64,000 nt of DNA from Diploptera punctata (GCA_030220185.1 JASPKZ010001233.1:496001-560000); one strand, 5' to 3'. Numbered from the stretch's first letter, positions 52,113-63,034 are shown. The notes: a model not told the origin generated them from the sequence alone. Program-made: numbers and translations.

Positions 52113-52479
52113 AAGTTCAGAAGACAATTTTTCTTTTCCAAGAATAAATATATGTTTCATTCTAGGCAAAGTTAAAATGTCTTCTTAATTTATGCACTAA
52201 TATATTACTGTGCCATAAATTATATTTATTTTCAGATTAATAAAAATTCATCCTAGAATTGCCAAATAAGAGAGAAAAAAATTTTAATTAGTTTCGTAGG
52301 TTTCATATACTGGACCATTACCAATCTAATAAAAATTAACATCATGCAATTGGAATACACAACAGGTTATAAAGATATTAAATATAACAAATTGTGTAAA
52401 TGGTGGGAAAATGTTGCACCTTAGAGACCTACATTAGTTGAACATCATGCCTTGATGCAGAGCTTATAGATTTGCATTG

Positions 52480-53010
52480 TTTTGGATTTCCATGGGGGAA
52501 GAAACTTTTTTTTTTTGTCTAATGCCACCAGATTGTCTTTTATGACATTTCTAGCTTTCTCCCCTGGCATTGGCGGAATTGTAATCCATTTCTTAGGTTG
52601 GGGCACCTGGAAGGCAGAATTATGTTACCCTGATGATATGATGGGTGATAAATGATAATGAAGTGCCAGGAGAGTTCTTAACCTAAATTCCAGACCATGG
52701 ACAACCACAACCCTTTAAGAAAAAATTCCTATGGTCTGACTGGGAATCGAGCCCAGGACCTCATGAACAGTAGTCAGTAATGCTGACCACTAGGCCATGA
52801 GGCTGGTCTGGGGGAAGAAGCTTTCCCATGGAATTTTTTCCAGTTTGAAACTGGTGCCCATCCAACATTATCAGAAATTTTGTTAGCTACAATAAATAGC
52901 AGCTCCATGTTGGGGAAACCAGCTTTAAATGGCTGAGATACCAAACATGCTAAACCACATGGATTGTCAATCTTCCTGATGTGGATATAATGCCAGTAGT
53001 TGCTAGTAGA
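52480..53010. mobile_element. SINE family 1 interrupted by SINE family 3
   Basis: Family 1 pieces in plus orientation: TTTCCATGGGGGAAGAAACT (52490-52512) and 52815-52990 (AGCTTTCCCATGGAATTTTT, CATGTTGGGGAAACC). Between them is a minus-strand family 3 SINE (about 52540-52810) whose tRNA-like head reads GGGAATCGAGCCCAGGACCT ... AGGCCATGAGGC. Confidence 0.75.
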
Positions 53011-53044
53011 CCAAGGCCTTCTGGAGTCTAAATGATACTTAACT

Positions 53045-53160
53045 TAGTAATAAATAAGGTGAGCCTGTTTTCATCTTACCTCATAGTTGTTGGTTCTTTT
53101 AGGACATGTTTCAAAATAATATTCTGTTTTACCTTCACCTTGTCCTGTCTTATAATTTTA
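53045..53160 (-). mobile_element. PLE tail fragment, family C-like (N)
   Basis: Minus strand: GACAAGGTGAAGGTAAAACA, ATTTTGAAACATGTCCTAAA, ACTATGAGGTAAGATG. Helix II AAAACA/TATTTT partly degraded, helix III ACATGT. An adjacent 53161-53330 stretch is unclassified. Confidence 0.65.
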
Positions 53161-53369
53161 TAACTTAACTCAGTGTTCCTTCTTCCATAACTTGAGAATC
53201 CTCTTGAATTAGAAAGTGTATTCCCATTCTCATTTTTCAAATACTGGAAAGCATCTTCTTCTGATGTGTGCATGTTAGAAGAATAAGTAAACAAAGTTAC
53301 TTATTAAATTAATATTGGGAAGCTAAAGCTATTACTATGATAGAAATAAGTAAATTAATAAACACAATT

Positions 53370-53577
53370 AAATTATTGTAAATCAATGGTAAAGAGAAAA
53401 ACTTTTGCCTGAACCGGGAATCGAACCCCGAACCTTTAGCCTTCCGTGCTAATGCTCAGACCACCAAGCTAATCCAGGCTTCATTCCCATCCAAGCAAGA
53501 ATCCTTCCTTTACCTTTACTCTAGATTCCCGGTTCAGGCAAAAGTTTTTCTCTTTACCATTGATTTACAATAATTTA
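53370..53577. repeat. tRNA-like palindrome with long terminal inverted repeats
   Basis: Arms AAATTATTGTAAATCAATGG...GAACCGGGAATC and GATTCCCGGTTC...CCATTGATTTACAATAATTT, about 60 bp each. The left arm holds a minus-strand tRNA-like unit (53405-53480, GGAATCGAACCCCG). The extended stem is more perfect than in other copies. Confidence 0.75.
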
Positions 53578-53749
53578 AACAAAGTTACATTGATTAATTT
53601 TGTGACATTAGGGTAAAAGTACATAAGTCTGATTTTAATGATTTTTATTTTATAGATTAATATGTCAGAAATACAACATTTTTCTTCCTCTATCCTAAAG
53701 GTAAAGTTCTTAAGTGCTGAGTAATCAATTGATTTGGTTTAATGTAAGA

Positions 53750-54130
53750 GAGAAAAATTTATGTTTGAACCGGATTTGAACCCTGGACCTCTAGTTCTAC
53801 ATACTAGTGTGCTATCCGATTACACACATTACAAACATTAACATTTCTTTCAACTTATACAATTCTCGTTCGTCTGAAGGCTAATATCTGTCGCTACCAT
53901 CACGCCAACTGACGGCTTCATTCAGAAGTATCTGTATTGAGAATTTTATACATCACTTTTAGCGGTAAAGCTTCATATTTTTTATGTTTTTTATTTAAAT
54001 TAACACATTCCAATTCTGGATAAAATCTAATTTAAGAAATAAAGGGTTGAACCCTTCAAATCCCAGTTCAAACATTAATTTTTCTTTCTTAAATTAAATT
54101 CTATCCAGAATTGGAATGTGTTAATTTAAA
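53750..54130. repeat. tRNA-like repeat, divergent subfamily
   Basis: Minus-strand tRNA-like part near 53765-53830 (GAACCGGATTTGAACCCTGG) followed by TATACAATTCTCGTTCGTCT, AAATTAACACATTCCAATTC. Related copies: 1-160 and 59520-59870. Confidence 0.65.
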
Positions 54131-54639
54131 TAAAAACATTGAAAATTGATTTGGTGTTTACTTGATGAAAATCCATTATGTTTAGCGATTAAATAAAATA
54201 AAACCATTAAAGTTTTATAAATATGAAAATCGTATAAAACCTTTTAATAGTTTTATTTTATTCAATCACTAATCTTAAGTGATGGCTAATTTCTTATGGT
54301 AATTGGTCAGAAGTAATGCAAATCTCTGATTACTAGTAAGTTATTTGAATATTAATAAGCTCTTGTGAAAAGTTATGTTTTCAGACTTATGGATGTTTAC
54401 CCTGTAGCCACAGAATTTCAGCCAGATAATTGCAGTAAATTGGAAATCTTGTTATTAACAATAAATAAATCTTGTATTTAGAGTGAGAATGAATCAGATA
54501 TTCTCACTCATCCGATGTAGTAATCACTCACTTCCATCCAATGACTTCAGTATTAGTCACAGATGTAGTCACTCAAAAGACATGACATTCCAAGATATGA
54601 AGGAATTTAAGGAGATTGAATTTAAAATGTCTTTTTTTT

Positions 54640-55590
54640 TTAAGATTTAAATTAAAATTCTTTATACCTCACCTCATATCCAGTCTTCTAATTATACCGG
54701 TTTCAAATCCTGGGTAGTTTCATATTCATTCATTAATATCTCATTGTTAATATTATTCGTTTTTAAACATCTTAATGATGGACAAATTATATTTGAAAAG
54801 AAAAATATACACCTAGACTGGGGTTTGAACCCAGGACCTTTGACTTTCTATGTCAAATATAATTTGTCCATCATTAAGATGTTTAAAAACAAATAACGTT
54901 AACATTGAAAGAAGCACTACTGGCTTTATAAGTAATGTTTAAATTCCCAATAAAAAGTCCTCTTAATAAAGAAGCCACCATTTGCAAAAATTGTAGGAAC
55001 GGCTCGTAGCATTTGGGGTTAGGGAATTAACTATGTGTAAGAGAAAAATACGCATTTAGATTGGAGGCCTAGGTTGCTCAGATGGAAGAGCATTGACATA
55101 GAAAGTGAAAGGTCCTGGGTTCAAACCCCAGTCTAGGCGTATATATTTTTTTCCAAATATAATTTGTCCATCATTAGGATGTTTAAAAACGAATACTATT
55201 AACATTGAAAGAAGCACTACTGGCTTTATAAGTAATGTTTAAATTCCCAATAAAAAGTCTTCTTAATAAAGAAGCCGCCATTTGCAAAAATCATAGAAAT
55301 GGCTCGTAGCATTTGGGGTTAGGGAATTAACTATGTGTAAGAGAAGAATACGCTTTTAGATTGGAGGCCTAGATGGCTCAGATGGAAGAGCATTGACATA
55401 GAAAGTCAAAGGTCCTGGGTTCAAACCCCAGTCTAGGTGTATATTTTTGTTTTCAAATATCTCATTGACTGATGTTATCTCATTCAGAAGAACTTGCTGC
55501 TTATTGGACATGAGGTGAAGTATAAAGAATTTTAATTTAAATCTTAAATTAAACCTCATAGTGATTTTTTTCTATAAAAGTCAAATTAAA
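54640..55590. mobile_element. PLE family E palindrome split by tRNA-like array
   Basis: Left arm 54640-54734 (TACCTCACCTCATATCCAGT, ATTATACCGGTTTCAAATCC), right arm 55468-55590 (ATTGGACATGAGGTGAAG, AACCTCATAGTGATTTTTTT). The tRNA-like array at 54747-55455 is inserted near the centre with a 12 bp TSD. Helix-III-like ACCGGT is present in the left arm. Confidence 0.75.
54747..55455. repeat. tRNA-like array, 300 bp period
   Basis: A truncated minus unit (54808-54860) followed by two plus units (from about 55067 and 55367; GGCCTAGGTTGCTCAGATGG, GGTTCAAACCCCAGTCTAGG). Flanked by AATATCTCATTG at 54735-54746 and 55456-55467 (12 bp TSD). Same architecture as 33351-35088 but an older subfamily. Confidence 0.85.
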
Positions 55591-55693
55591 ATGTTCACTT
55601 CATTTATAATTTCACTACAACTAGGAGGAACAATTATTCTTAATTTTAAGTTTAATACAATTTCCTGTTCTGTTTAAAATAGAGTATCTTAAT

Positions 55694-56172
55694 ATAATAA
55701 ATTTGGGAATTTTTACATTATAAGGTTTTCTTAATAAGAATCAAATGTATCCGTGAATTCTTCTTACCTCATACATCTGTTTTTTAACACAGAACTGCAT
55801 TGTCGGAAAAAAAAAACATCTTTTCCATCTTCAGCTGTTTTCACGACTCAATTTTTTCTAGACTGCCATCTGGTGTACTTTTGAAGAAGTAATTTTCTAA
55901 ACTGCCATCTGATGTACTTTTGAAGAACTATATATACATTAAAAAAAACATACTAGAACCATGAACTTCGATTCCAGACAAACCAAGTTTGATTACAAAG
56001 TTCTTCTAAAGTACACCAGATGGCAGTCTAGAAAATTACTGGCAAAAGAAAAAATTGACAGTCGTGAAAACAGCTGAAGATGGAAAAGATGTTTTTTTCC
56101 AATACTGCAGTTTTGTGTTAAAAAACATAGATGTATGAGGTAAGAAGAATTCACGATTCATTTGATTCTTAT
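55694..56172. mobile_element. fold-back PLE, family B
   Basis: Arms 55740-55925 (minus) and 55935-56160 (plus) with GACTGCCATCTGGTGTACTT / AAGTACACCAGATGGCAGTC. Direct repeat TAGAGTAT(C/T)TTAAT at 55680-55693 and 56173-56186 (14 bp, one mismatch). The ribozyme-like region has CTGAAGA, T, GGAAAA/TTTTTCC helix II, ACTGCAGT. Confidence 0.85.
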
Positions 56173-56284
56173 TAGAGTATTTTAATTTTAAAATAAGTAG
56201 ATCACATTTAGAACATTCCTTCATCTCACTTAATAACAAGAAATGAATAAAGATTGAATTTGTAATATAACTTTACTTCACGAT

Positions 56285-56460
56285 TTCTTGTAAGAAAACC
56301 AGAGGGGAAATGGTCCAATAGGTAGGAGAATAATATTAACCATGATTTGATGGGAGGTGAATAATAAAGAGGACAGTTGGTAAACATTAGTTCAGAATAG
56401 GGATGTATGGAGGGTTTATGTCTGCATGGTCATGAACTTCAAGGTTCATGTTAGGAATTC
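56285..56460 (+). mobile_element. LINE 3' fragment
   Basis: TCTTGTAAGAAAACCAGAGG, GAGAATAATATTAACCATGA, AATAGGGATGTATGGAG match the LINE of 48138-48797; strongly decayed. Confidence 0.7.
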
Positions 56461-56699
56461 TGTGTTTCCCACAAAACTGTGAAAACGTTCTTTTCTATAA
56501 AACTTAGTGTAGATTACTGTAGTGAGTGAGAAGTTACAGGTGATTCAAAAGTGGAAAAGTGTGTAAGCAAAAAAGAAAGATATATCGGCATTCCAGTTAA
56601 TATGCTGTCAACAATAATTAAAAACAAATAGTGTAATGCTATGCAGGAATCATATTTTGCATCATAAAGGAAGCGCTTTAAAGGAATTTAATCAAAATT

Positions 56700-57225
56700 A
56701 AAGTGGGAAGTAGCACTATGAGGTATTTTTAATTTATACATGAGTTGAAGAAAATGTTTTTAATATCTCTAACTCACTGGCTCTATCGAACCCATAGGTT
56801 CATGGCCATGCAGATTTAAGCTCTCCATACATCCCTATCCTGAGCTAATGTTTTCCAATCATCCCCTGTATAATCTACTTTCTTCAAATCGTGGATACTG
56901 ATATTCTACCAACTGGGCTTTTTCTCCCTTTGGTTTTCCTACAAGAAGCTTCCAAGGACCTCTTTCATCCCCTATATGTGCCACATTTCCTGCCCATCAC
57001 AGTCTATGAGACTTAACTGTTTTTTAATATCTCGCCTCATAAAATTTCATTGAAAGCTTTAAAGGGAGTTTTGACTATACAGTCTCTCCCTCTGGTGGTG
57101 GGCAGAAAAAGCTCACCAGAGGGAAAGAATATACAAGATTTCCACTGATCAGAGCTCAGGGGATGTCCACCAAAATATGTTACAAGTGAGAAAGATTAAG
57201 GTGAGGTGTGCTTGGTATCAATTTT
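56700..57225. mobile_element. PLE-type palindrome, family M, split by LINE
   Basis: GTGGGAAGTAGCACTATGAG tail, then a module TAATATCTCGCCTCATAAAA; arms CTCCCTCTGGTGGTGGGC / GCTCACCAGAGGGA around 57100. The LINE piece 56770-57020 interrupts it. Only about 120 bp from the end of WDR3. Confidence 0.65.
56770..57020 (-). mobile_element. LINE 3' fragment with TSD
   Basis: TAACTCACTGGCTCTATCGA tail end first, then GGTTCATGGCCATGCAG and CCTACAAGAAGCTTCC. Flanked by TTTTTAATATCTC at 56757-56769 and 57021-57033 (13 bp TSD). Confidence 0.82.
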
Positions 57226-57273
57226 AACAAGAAATAATAGTTTTTACACTCGATTTTCAATTTTTTTTAAAAT

Positions 57274-57279
57274 TTTATT
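57274..57279 (-). promoter_or_regulatory. candidate polyadenylation signal of WDR3
   Basis: AATAAA on the minus strand, 68 bp after the WDR3 stop codon. The distance is typical of a short 3' UTR. Confidence 0.5.
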
Positions 57280-57346
57280 ACAAGCAATTTTAATCAACAC
57301 ATTTTAATATGTCTAAAGAATATAACAAAAGTTCAGTCATTGAACA

Positions 57347-57511
57347 TCAAAGCATCATTATCGCTCTCTTTGTAGCTCTTTCTTTATTTCGTTTATTTTT
57401 ATCCTTCTTCCGTTTTTCCAGAGTTACATCCCTGAAGAGTTGTATCCCTTCCCTGGCCTCTAATTCTCTTTGAAGGAACTGAAGCCCATGAAGATTGTAG
57501 CCAACCAGGTC
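57347..57511 (-). CDS. WDR3: WDR3 terminal exon
   Basis: 54 codons and TGA (57347-57349): DLVGYNLHGLQFLQRELEAR, EGIQLFRDVTLEKRKKDKNK, then RNKERATKRAIMML. It matches the end of Utp12-family proteins in layout: the SKV..RD-(VI/LV)G(F/Y)N junction, an L-x-x-L-(K/Q)-(R)E helix and a basic tail (KRKKDKNKRNKERATKR), probably a nucleolar targeting region. Acceptor TTTGCAG at 57512-57518 on the minus strand. Too short and too split to be seen as a single long frame. Confidence 0.92.
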   Translation of the reverse strand, partial: DLVGYNLHGLQFLQRELEAREGIQLFRDVTLEKRKKDKNKRNKERATKRAIMML

Positions 57512-58239
57512 CTGCAAACAATAAGAGAATGTGCAATATTAAGTAAGTAACAAATATTAGATTAAATAATGTTGAAAGAAATTCTTCCTGGCTTCTGGGC
57601 CTTGATCAAGAGGTTCATCTGGCATTCTCAAAGGTTGACTTGGGACTGCCTTAATTGTTGACTACTTGGTGCATTTCCTATGTGGTAGACTAGGATGCAA
57701 ATTATTTGTAGGAACGGTGTTCAATGAGATTAATTCTGGCAGATTTGTACTTGGCATTCCTTTGGCATCTATACAGTTTGTATCTTTTGGTTTCTTCTTT
57801 CCTCTTAAAGTGTTAGTATGATTGAAAATTTTGTTCTTCGTAACATTACTTCAGCACAAAACAAAAATTTAATTGAAAAAGTTTACACCTCATCACGGAA
57901 AAAATGATCCTCTCAACTAAATTTCGACAAAATTGAATCAGTAATTTACACCTCATATTAGCTCAGTAAATGATATTCAATGCTCTGGGTTGTCATTTCA
58001 ACATTTGTGATGTTTTATTTTAAAATCATTAGGGAATAACATTATGAGGTTTAATTTTAATAATTGACTTTGTATATTTTAAACATTCTTACCTCATATG
58101 GTAGTTTTGTCAGACATATGTTTCAAAGCTGTTGCTTTGAAATAAAATGTGCAGATTGTGATAAAGTATACATAAGGAAAACAAAGAGAAATTTAAACAT
58201 TAGAACGAAAGAACAAATGAGAAATAGAAAAATCTGCAG

Positions 58240-58512
58240 TTGCTGCTCATGTTTGGACAGAAAAATACAAAATTATTAAAACAGTTAGAAAATACCAATG
58301 AACTCACGGTATGGAAAAAAATCTGTATACAGAAGAACAAGGAGAAAATTATGAACTTTGAAATTCCCGGAGAAAGGAGCCTCATTACCAAGTTCTTTAG
58401 AACACAGATCCAGGGCCGACAACTTGAAGAAAAGAAGAAATCAATTTGTGTAACCACTGATGATGGAGCAACAGCTTTCAAACATATGTCTGACAACTAC
58501 CATATGAGGTAA
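58240..58512 (+). pseudogene. PLE C-terminal coding remnant, family G
   Basis: Encodes KLLKQLENTNELTVWKKICI, QKNKEKIMNFEIPGERSLIT then CVTTDDGATAFKHMSDNYHM R and stop. The frame passes right through the hammerhead-like core (CVTTDDG is encoded by the CTGATGAT region) and stops in the TATGAGGTAAG motif. The N-terminal part of the nuclease is frameshifted upstream. Confidence 0.8.
58455..58492 (+). ncRNA. hammerhead-ribozyme-like fold, family G
   Basis: Core CTGATGA, extra T, helix II GGAGC/GCTTT around AACA, CAA (G12 mutated to C), helix III ACATATGT, H17 = C. Helix I is only two pairs next to the core. Embedded in open reading frame. Confidence 0.58.
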
Positions 58513-58549
58513 GAATGTTTTAAAAATACAAACTCAATTATTTCTGATG

Positions 58550-59480
58550 TCCTCTCCTGGCATTGGCTTAATTGTAACCCACTTCTGAAGTTGGGGTGTC
58601 TAGAAAGCGGAGTTACGTTACCCCGACTATTTAACTCATGCCCCAAATGGGAGTCAATGACCAATCACGATACAATGATTTTTTATTTACAACCAATCAC
58701 AGTCGTGTTTTGCCTAGAATTTACCAACTAAAGTTTATCATAATAAAGAAAGCACCTCCTTTTTAACATTCTGAATAGGTCATAGTATTATTTTGCAGTG
58801 ACTGACTTACTAAGAAATATGGCTACCAGATTGTATATATAGTGCATGAATGTCAACACATACTGCATGCGGGAGTTCATATAAAAACATTTGTAGCAAT
58901 TGATTATACCACCAAAAAAAGAAACCACTGTTTGCACTTTCTTAAATGATTTTTTCCCCAGAAAAATATAATTGTCATATTTACATCATAGACATCAGAA
59001 ACGAATTAATATACAGTTTGATGTGTTTCATTTTTTCTCCACTAGAGTACATTCTTACAATACTGCATTCCTTTGGCAATAAATAATATGATCTGGTTGC
59101 AGTGACGAACAAATGCGTAGCAATCGTTTCTCATTTGTTTTCAAACATCACCATTTACATTAAATATATAAATATTTTAAAATAATGATTTGTGAGTAAA
59201 CAGCTTAATTTTTATTTGTTAAATAGTCCTAACAAATTCCACTCTTGATTTCCAATTCTCTAGATAAATTGGAAATCACTCGTGGCATTACTTATGATAA
59301 GATGGGTGATAAATGTTAATGAAGTGCCAGGAGAGTTCTTAACCTAAATTTCAGACCATGGGCAACCACAGGAATGATTCCCTTCAAGGAAAAATTCCTA
59401 TGGTTTGACTGGGGATTGAACCCAGGATCTCATGAACAGTAGTCAGAAACGCTGACCACTAGCCCATGAAGCTGATCATA
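58550..59480 (-). mobile_element. SINE family 3 split by MITE
   Basis: 58550-58627 and 59295-59480 together make one minus-strand SINE (CTCCTGGCATTGGCTTAATT, TGACTGGGGATTGAACCCAG, CTGACCACTAGCCCATGAAG). The MITE at 58630-59292 lies between. Confidence 0.78.
58630..59292. mobile_element. TA-flanked MITE, second copy
   Basis: 663 bp, TTTAACTCATGCCCCAAATG ... CACTCGTGGCATTACT between TA at 58628-58629 and 59293-59294; inverse orientation relative to 17994-18698. Both copies share CATTGACTCCCATTTGGGGC-type ends and CAATCACG-rich flanks. Non-coding. Confidence 0.78.
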
Positions 59481-59519
59481 ATTTATTTGATAAAATACCT
59501 CATAGTGTAAATACCAATC

Positions 59520-59870
59520 AATTTTGATGTTACATTTAATCTAACATTTTCCAGTCCTGCACAGAATTTTATTTGGGAAGAAAAATTAATACTCTGATCT
59601 CTGACTATATGCTTCAGCATGAAAACCGTTACACCATTCGAGCTACGATATCAATGTCAACAATTCTTTCCTCTTATACAATTCTCTTTCATCCAAAGGC
59701 TGACAGCCTGTACTACCAACAACACCCTCTTATGACTTCTATTCAAAAGTACTTTCATTGAGAATTTATATGTAATACTTTTAGCGGTAAAAGCTTACAT
59801 TTTGATGTTATATTTAATTTTACATCTTCCAGGCCTAGACAGAATTTTACATTAAATTCAGGGATTTTTC
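59520..59870. repeat. tRNA-like repeat, divergent subfamily
   Basis: Matches 53750-54110 and 1-160: CTTCTATTCAAAAGTACTTT, TACTTTTAGCGGTAAAAGCT, TTCCAGGCCTAGACAGAATT. tRNA-like portion degraded. Confidence 0.6.
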
Positions 59871-60054
59871 TCTTAGCTGTATTATGATTTGTACATTCAT
59901 TTCAATATTACATTTGTAATTAGCTAATATACTATGGAATAAATTCCATCATGAAGTCTTATTAGTAAAAGTTGTAATGCAAATAGAAGTTTACTACTAT
60001 GGATTCTCTACACGGGGATTTCAAAAAAGAGAAAAGTGTGTGTCTTCTACTGGA

Positions 60055-60145
60055 TTAGCCAAGTAGTTTAAGTGGTAAAAACAGCAGCACATTTACCTGA
60101 AGATCTTTGGTTTAAATCCCAGCACAGGCATGCATTTTCCTATTT
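60055..60145 (+). repeat. tRNA-like remnant
   Basis: GGATTAGCCAAGTAGTTTAA, GGTTTAAATCCCAGCACAGG: boxes A and B recognisable, fold decayed. Confidence 0.55.
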
Positions 60146-60214
60146 AGTTGTATTAATTCTGACTATGTGAAATAATCTGTTGATGCTAGTTTTTCTCTTG
60201 CCACTGGTAGGAGT

Positions 60215-60385
60215 GAACGAACTTCAAGATCAAATCTTGAATCTTAGATACTTAAAAATTCACGGTTCTGTTCTTGTTCTTCTGAACATATCTTTTCCCA
60301 TATTGCAAGTTTTATTGTCTTTTTATGTTTTAATAGTTTAATTTCTTCCTTAATTTTGTGAACCTATATCAAACAATGAGCCACT
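60215..60385 (-). mobile_element. PLE coding fragment
   Basis: Minus strand reads the conserved end of the GIY-YIG region (K-LLKH-KKTIKLAIWEK-MFRRTRTEP-like) with stops. No tail module seen. Confidence 0.6.
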
Positions 60386-60654
60386 ACTGCTAATAATAAT
60401 AAATTACTTACAGAAGTTGAAAGTAACTTGAATTGTGCTGGACTATACGGAAATCTTCCACAGCTGACAACATAGAAACAGTTGACAATTGAGACAGTCT
60501 CAAGCTGACTTTGAGAATGCCAGATGCAATAACTGGTGAAACATTTAGGAACTTAAGCCTAATGACCAGGGTCCAGAAGTCTGGAAAAATTTATCTGAAC
60601 ATTGTGGCTCTGGGTGCGAAAGCCTGAATAATTACACTATTGATGTTTTTATTA

Positions 60655-61200
60655 TTAATTTAATGGAAGCAAAGGTTTCATAGCATTTGGTGCACAGGAA
60701 TTACAACGTATATAAGAGAAAATTTGCATCTAGATTGGAACTCGCCACGGTAGCTCAGTTGGTAGAGCATCGGCCCAGAAAGCCGAAGGTCCTGGGTTTG
60801 AGTCTCAGTCTGGGCAAAAATTTTTCTCTTCAAATATAATCTATCCTTCAGTGAGAAGTGTTATTAAATTAATAATAAAAACATCAATAGAAGCCCTACT
60901 GGCTTTATAAAGTAGTGTTTAAATTCCCAATAAATGTCTTCTTAACTAAGAAGCCGCCATTTGCAAACATAGAAGCAAAGATTTCATAGCATTTGGTGCA
61001 CAGGAATTACAATGTATATAAGAGAAAAATTTGTGTCTAGATTGGAACTCACCCCGGTAGCACAGTTGGTAGAGCATTGGCCCGGAAAGCCAAACGTCCT
61101 GGATTCGAGTCTAAGTCTGGGCAAAAATTTTTCACTTCAAATATAATTTATTCTTCAGTGAGAAGTGTTAAATTAATGATAAAAACATCAATAGAAGAAA
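60655..61200 (+). repeat. tRNA-like tandem array, two units
   Basis: tRNA-like parts at 60744-60816 and 61051-61122, spacing about 302-306, with family spacers GAAGCCCTACTGGC and AAGAAGCCGCCATTTGC. Decayed: CATCGGCCCAGAAAGCCGAA in the anticodon arm of the first. Confidence 0.75.
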
Positions 61201-61849
61201 CTCTTTTATAAATAGTACTGGAACCCATTTAGGCAATTTCAGTGATATAAAATGTTTGTAGCATTTTTTTTACTCTCTCCATTTAAAAAAATTTACTCTT
61301 CAGTCCCAGTAAGAGAAAAAAATAAGCTAATTTGTGGAAATATTATAATCATATTTTAATTAACACACAAAGTTAATATTTTTGATATTCTGCATTTGGT
61401 TACAAATCGCAAAATTCAAATTTTTAAAAGAGGAACTCTTTAAAACATTCAAGAAATTGTACATTTTTAAAATAGGATATACTCAAATATGCCATACTAT
61501 CTTACAGTTGTTTCATTTTTTGGACATAAGTGGATACCTAACATGTGTGTGTGTGTTTTATAATGCCACCCACTACAGTTTACGTGCTACAGGTTCCGGG
61601 CTGGGTAAGTAAGTGGAATTAATTTGATCTATTTTCAATTTATCTACCACTTTGACAGGCCACTTATCTTGAATTATATACAGACAGGAGCTTAGGATAA
61701 GCACATGTTTATATGATTTTGTGAAGTGTAAAGTGTGTTGTACGGAGTATTAGGAATGATGGTGGAAAGAAGGTGAAACCCAGTGCCAAGCACATAGCTT
61801 ACTCCTATCGAATGGCACCAAGGAGGCCGCCAGGCTTAACGTCCCCTAA

Positions 61850-62095
61850 GAATTAAATGAGTCATGATTTTTTCCTACCTCATGCTTCTATGTTTTTTAA
61901 ACACAGCACTGCAGTATCAGCGACCCATTGTCACCATCGTCAGCTGTTTCCACGACTGAATCGTGAAAACATCTGACGATGGTGACAATGGGTCACCGAT
62001 ACTGCAGTGCTGTGTTTAAAAAAACATAGAAGTATGAGGTAGGAAAAAATCATGACTCATTTAATTCTTATGAATTGAACCTCATAATGTTACCT
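61850..62095. mobile_element. fold-back PLE, family B
   Basis: Arms TTAAATGAGTCATGATTTTT / AAAAATCATGACTCATTTAA meeting near 61958 (CACGACTGAATCGTG). Contains CTGACGA, T, GGTGAC/GTCACC helix II (perfect, 6 pairs), GAT, ACTGCAGT. Right end with AACCTCATAATGTTA. TSD not clear. Confidence 0.82.
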
Positions 62096-62543
62096 ATCCA
62101 ACAGATGAATCATTATCAACAATACCACATGTCTTTTCAACATATATACTGTGGAGGGATTTGCAATTTAATGCAGGAATCTGGTGCACAATTTAGCAAT
62201 TAAATGTGTACACTACCACCCGTCCTGGTCTCGAGATTGATTAATTAAATTAATTTAATAATTAAAATTTTCAACCTTGCTGGGTATCAAACCCAGACCC
62301 TCTAGTCATGAATTAGGCATGCTACCATCTGAGACAGCATGGTGAATCTATGGCAAAATATTTATTGTGAAAGCATGACTTGACTATGCCACAATGCTTT
62401 GTACATTAAAACTTATAATGAAGATAGTAGAAAAATCATATTTACAATTAACTCAATAATATTTTTTTTGACTAGGAAAAAAAAATCACTGGATTGTATA
62501 AACTATTAAAAAATATGAACATAAAAATAATATAACTTCTTAC

Positions 62544-62766
62544 CCTAAGTTCATTTACTTTGGAGAATGCCAATTTCTTTAGCTGGCCAACTATAGAAAG
62601 AAGTGATTGATTATTTACAATAGGTCCATGATGCACTCTAAATAAGAAGATCATGGTGCGACACACCAGTTCAGTTTGATATCCTTTCTTTATGAGTGAA
62701 GGCAGTTGATTCAGTAATTCACACACAGATGTGAATGGGAGCAACAGAAGTGCTTCTTCCAAATCA
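62544..62766 (-). CDS. WDR3: WDR3 penultimate exon (Dip2/Utp12 domain)
   Basis: Encodes DLEEALLLLPFTSVCELLNQ, LPSLIKKGYQTELVCRTMIF, LFRVHHGPIVNNQSLLSIVG and QLKKLAFSKVNELR. The LPF..V...L, ELxCR, H.G.I..N and SKV..xR positions are those of the Utp12 domain of WDR3. Acceptor TTGCAG at 62767-62772 and donor GTAAGA at 62538-62543 on the minus strand; phase fits the next exon exactly (R|D junction). Confidence 0.93.
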
Positions 62767-62849
62767 CTGCAACAAAATATATCATTTTATAATGCATAGT
62801 TTATAATATGGCTAAACTACACTGAACATTAAGACAAATAATAGAAAGT

Positions 62850-63030
62850 AACATTATTAGGTTACACTTAATAAATAAGTTTGATCTGCCTTCATCTTAC
62901 TTCATAATTCGTTGTTTCTTGTAAGACATGTTTCAAAGCTTCTTAGCTTCATCTTCAGTTCGTACATGTCTTACAAGAAACAATGAATTATGAGATAAGA
63001 TGAAGACAGACCAAACTTATTTAATACACT
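62850..63030. mobile_element. fold-back PLE, family C-like
   Basis: Arms TTGTTTCTTGTAAGACATGT / ACATGTCTTACAAGAAACAA around 62960. The minus strand carries CTGAAGA, T, helix II GAAGCT/AGCTTT, GAA, helix III ACATGT, H17 = C. It lies in a WDR3 intron about 90 bp upstream (in gene sense) of the exon at 62544-62766. Confidence 0.8.
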
Positions 63031-63034
63031 AAAC

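Larger units (their letters stand above)
58030..58545. mobile_element. asymmetric fold-back PLE, family G
   Basis: Short minus arm (58030-58140: AGGGAATAACATTATGAGGT tail, TTCTTACCTCATATGGTAG) and longer plus arm (58141-58545) with GIY-YIG remnants (CADCDKVYIRKTKRNLNIRT) and the frame 58240-58512 that ends at the TAA inside ATGAGGTAAG. Near-identical 10 bp TTTGTGATGT/TTTCTGATGT at 58006-58015 and 58536-58545 may be the TSD. In the WDR3 intron. Confidence 0.82.
57347..62766 (-). other. WDR3: WDR3 gene, last two exons and their intron
   Basis: Only the 3' end is in the window; the rest lies beyond 64000. WDR3 (yeast Utp12/Dip2) is a nucleolar WD-repeat protein of the U3 snoRNP/UTP-B complex needed for 18S rRNA processing. 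The two exons encode about 127 residues of the C-terminal Dip2/Utp12 domain and tail. The 5 kb intron (57512-62543) holds PLE, SINE, MITE and tRNA-like insertions. The gene converges with Lrrk, 25 kb away. Confidence 0.92.
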
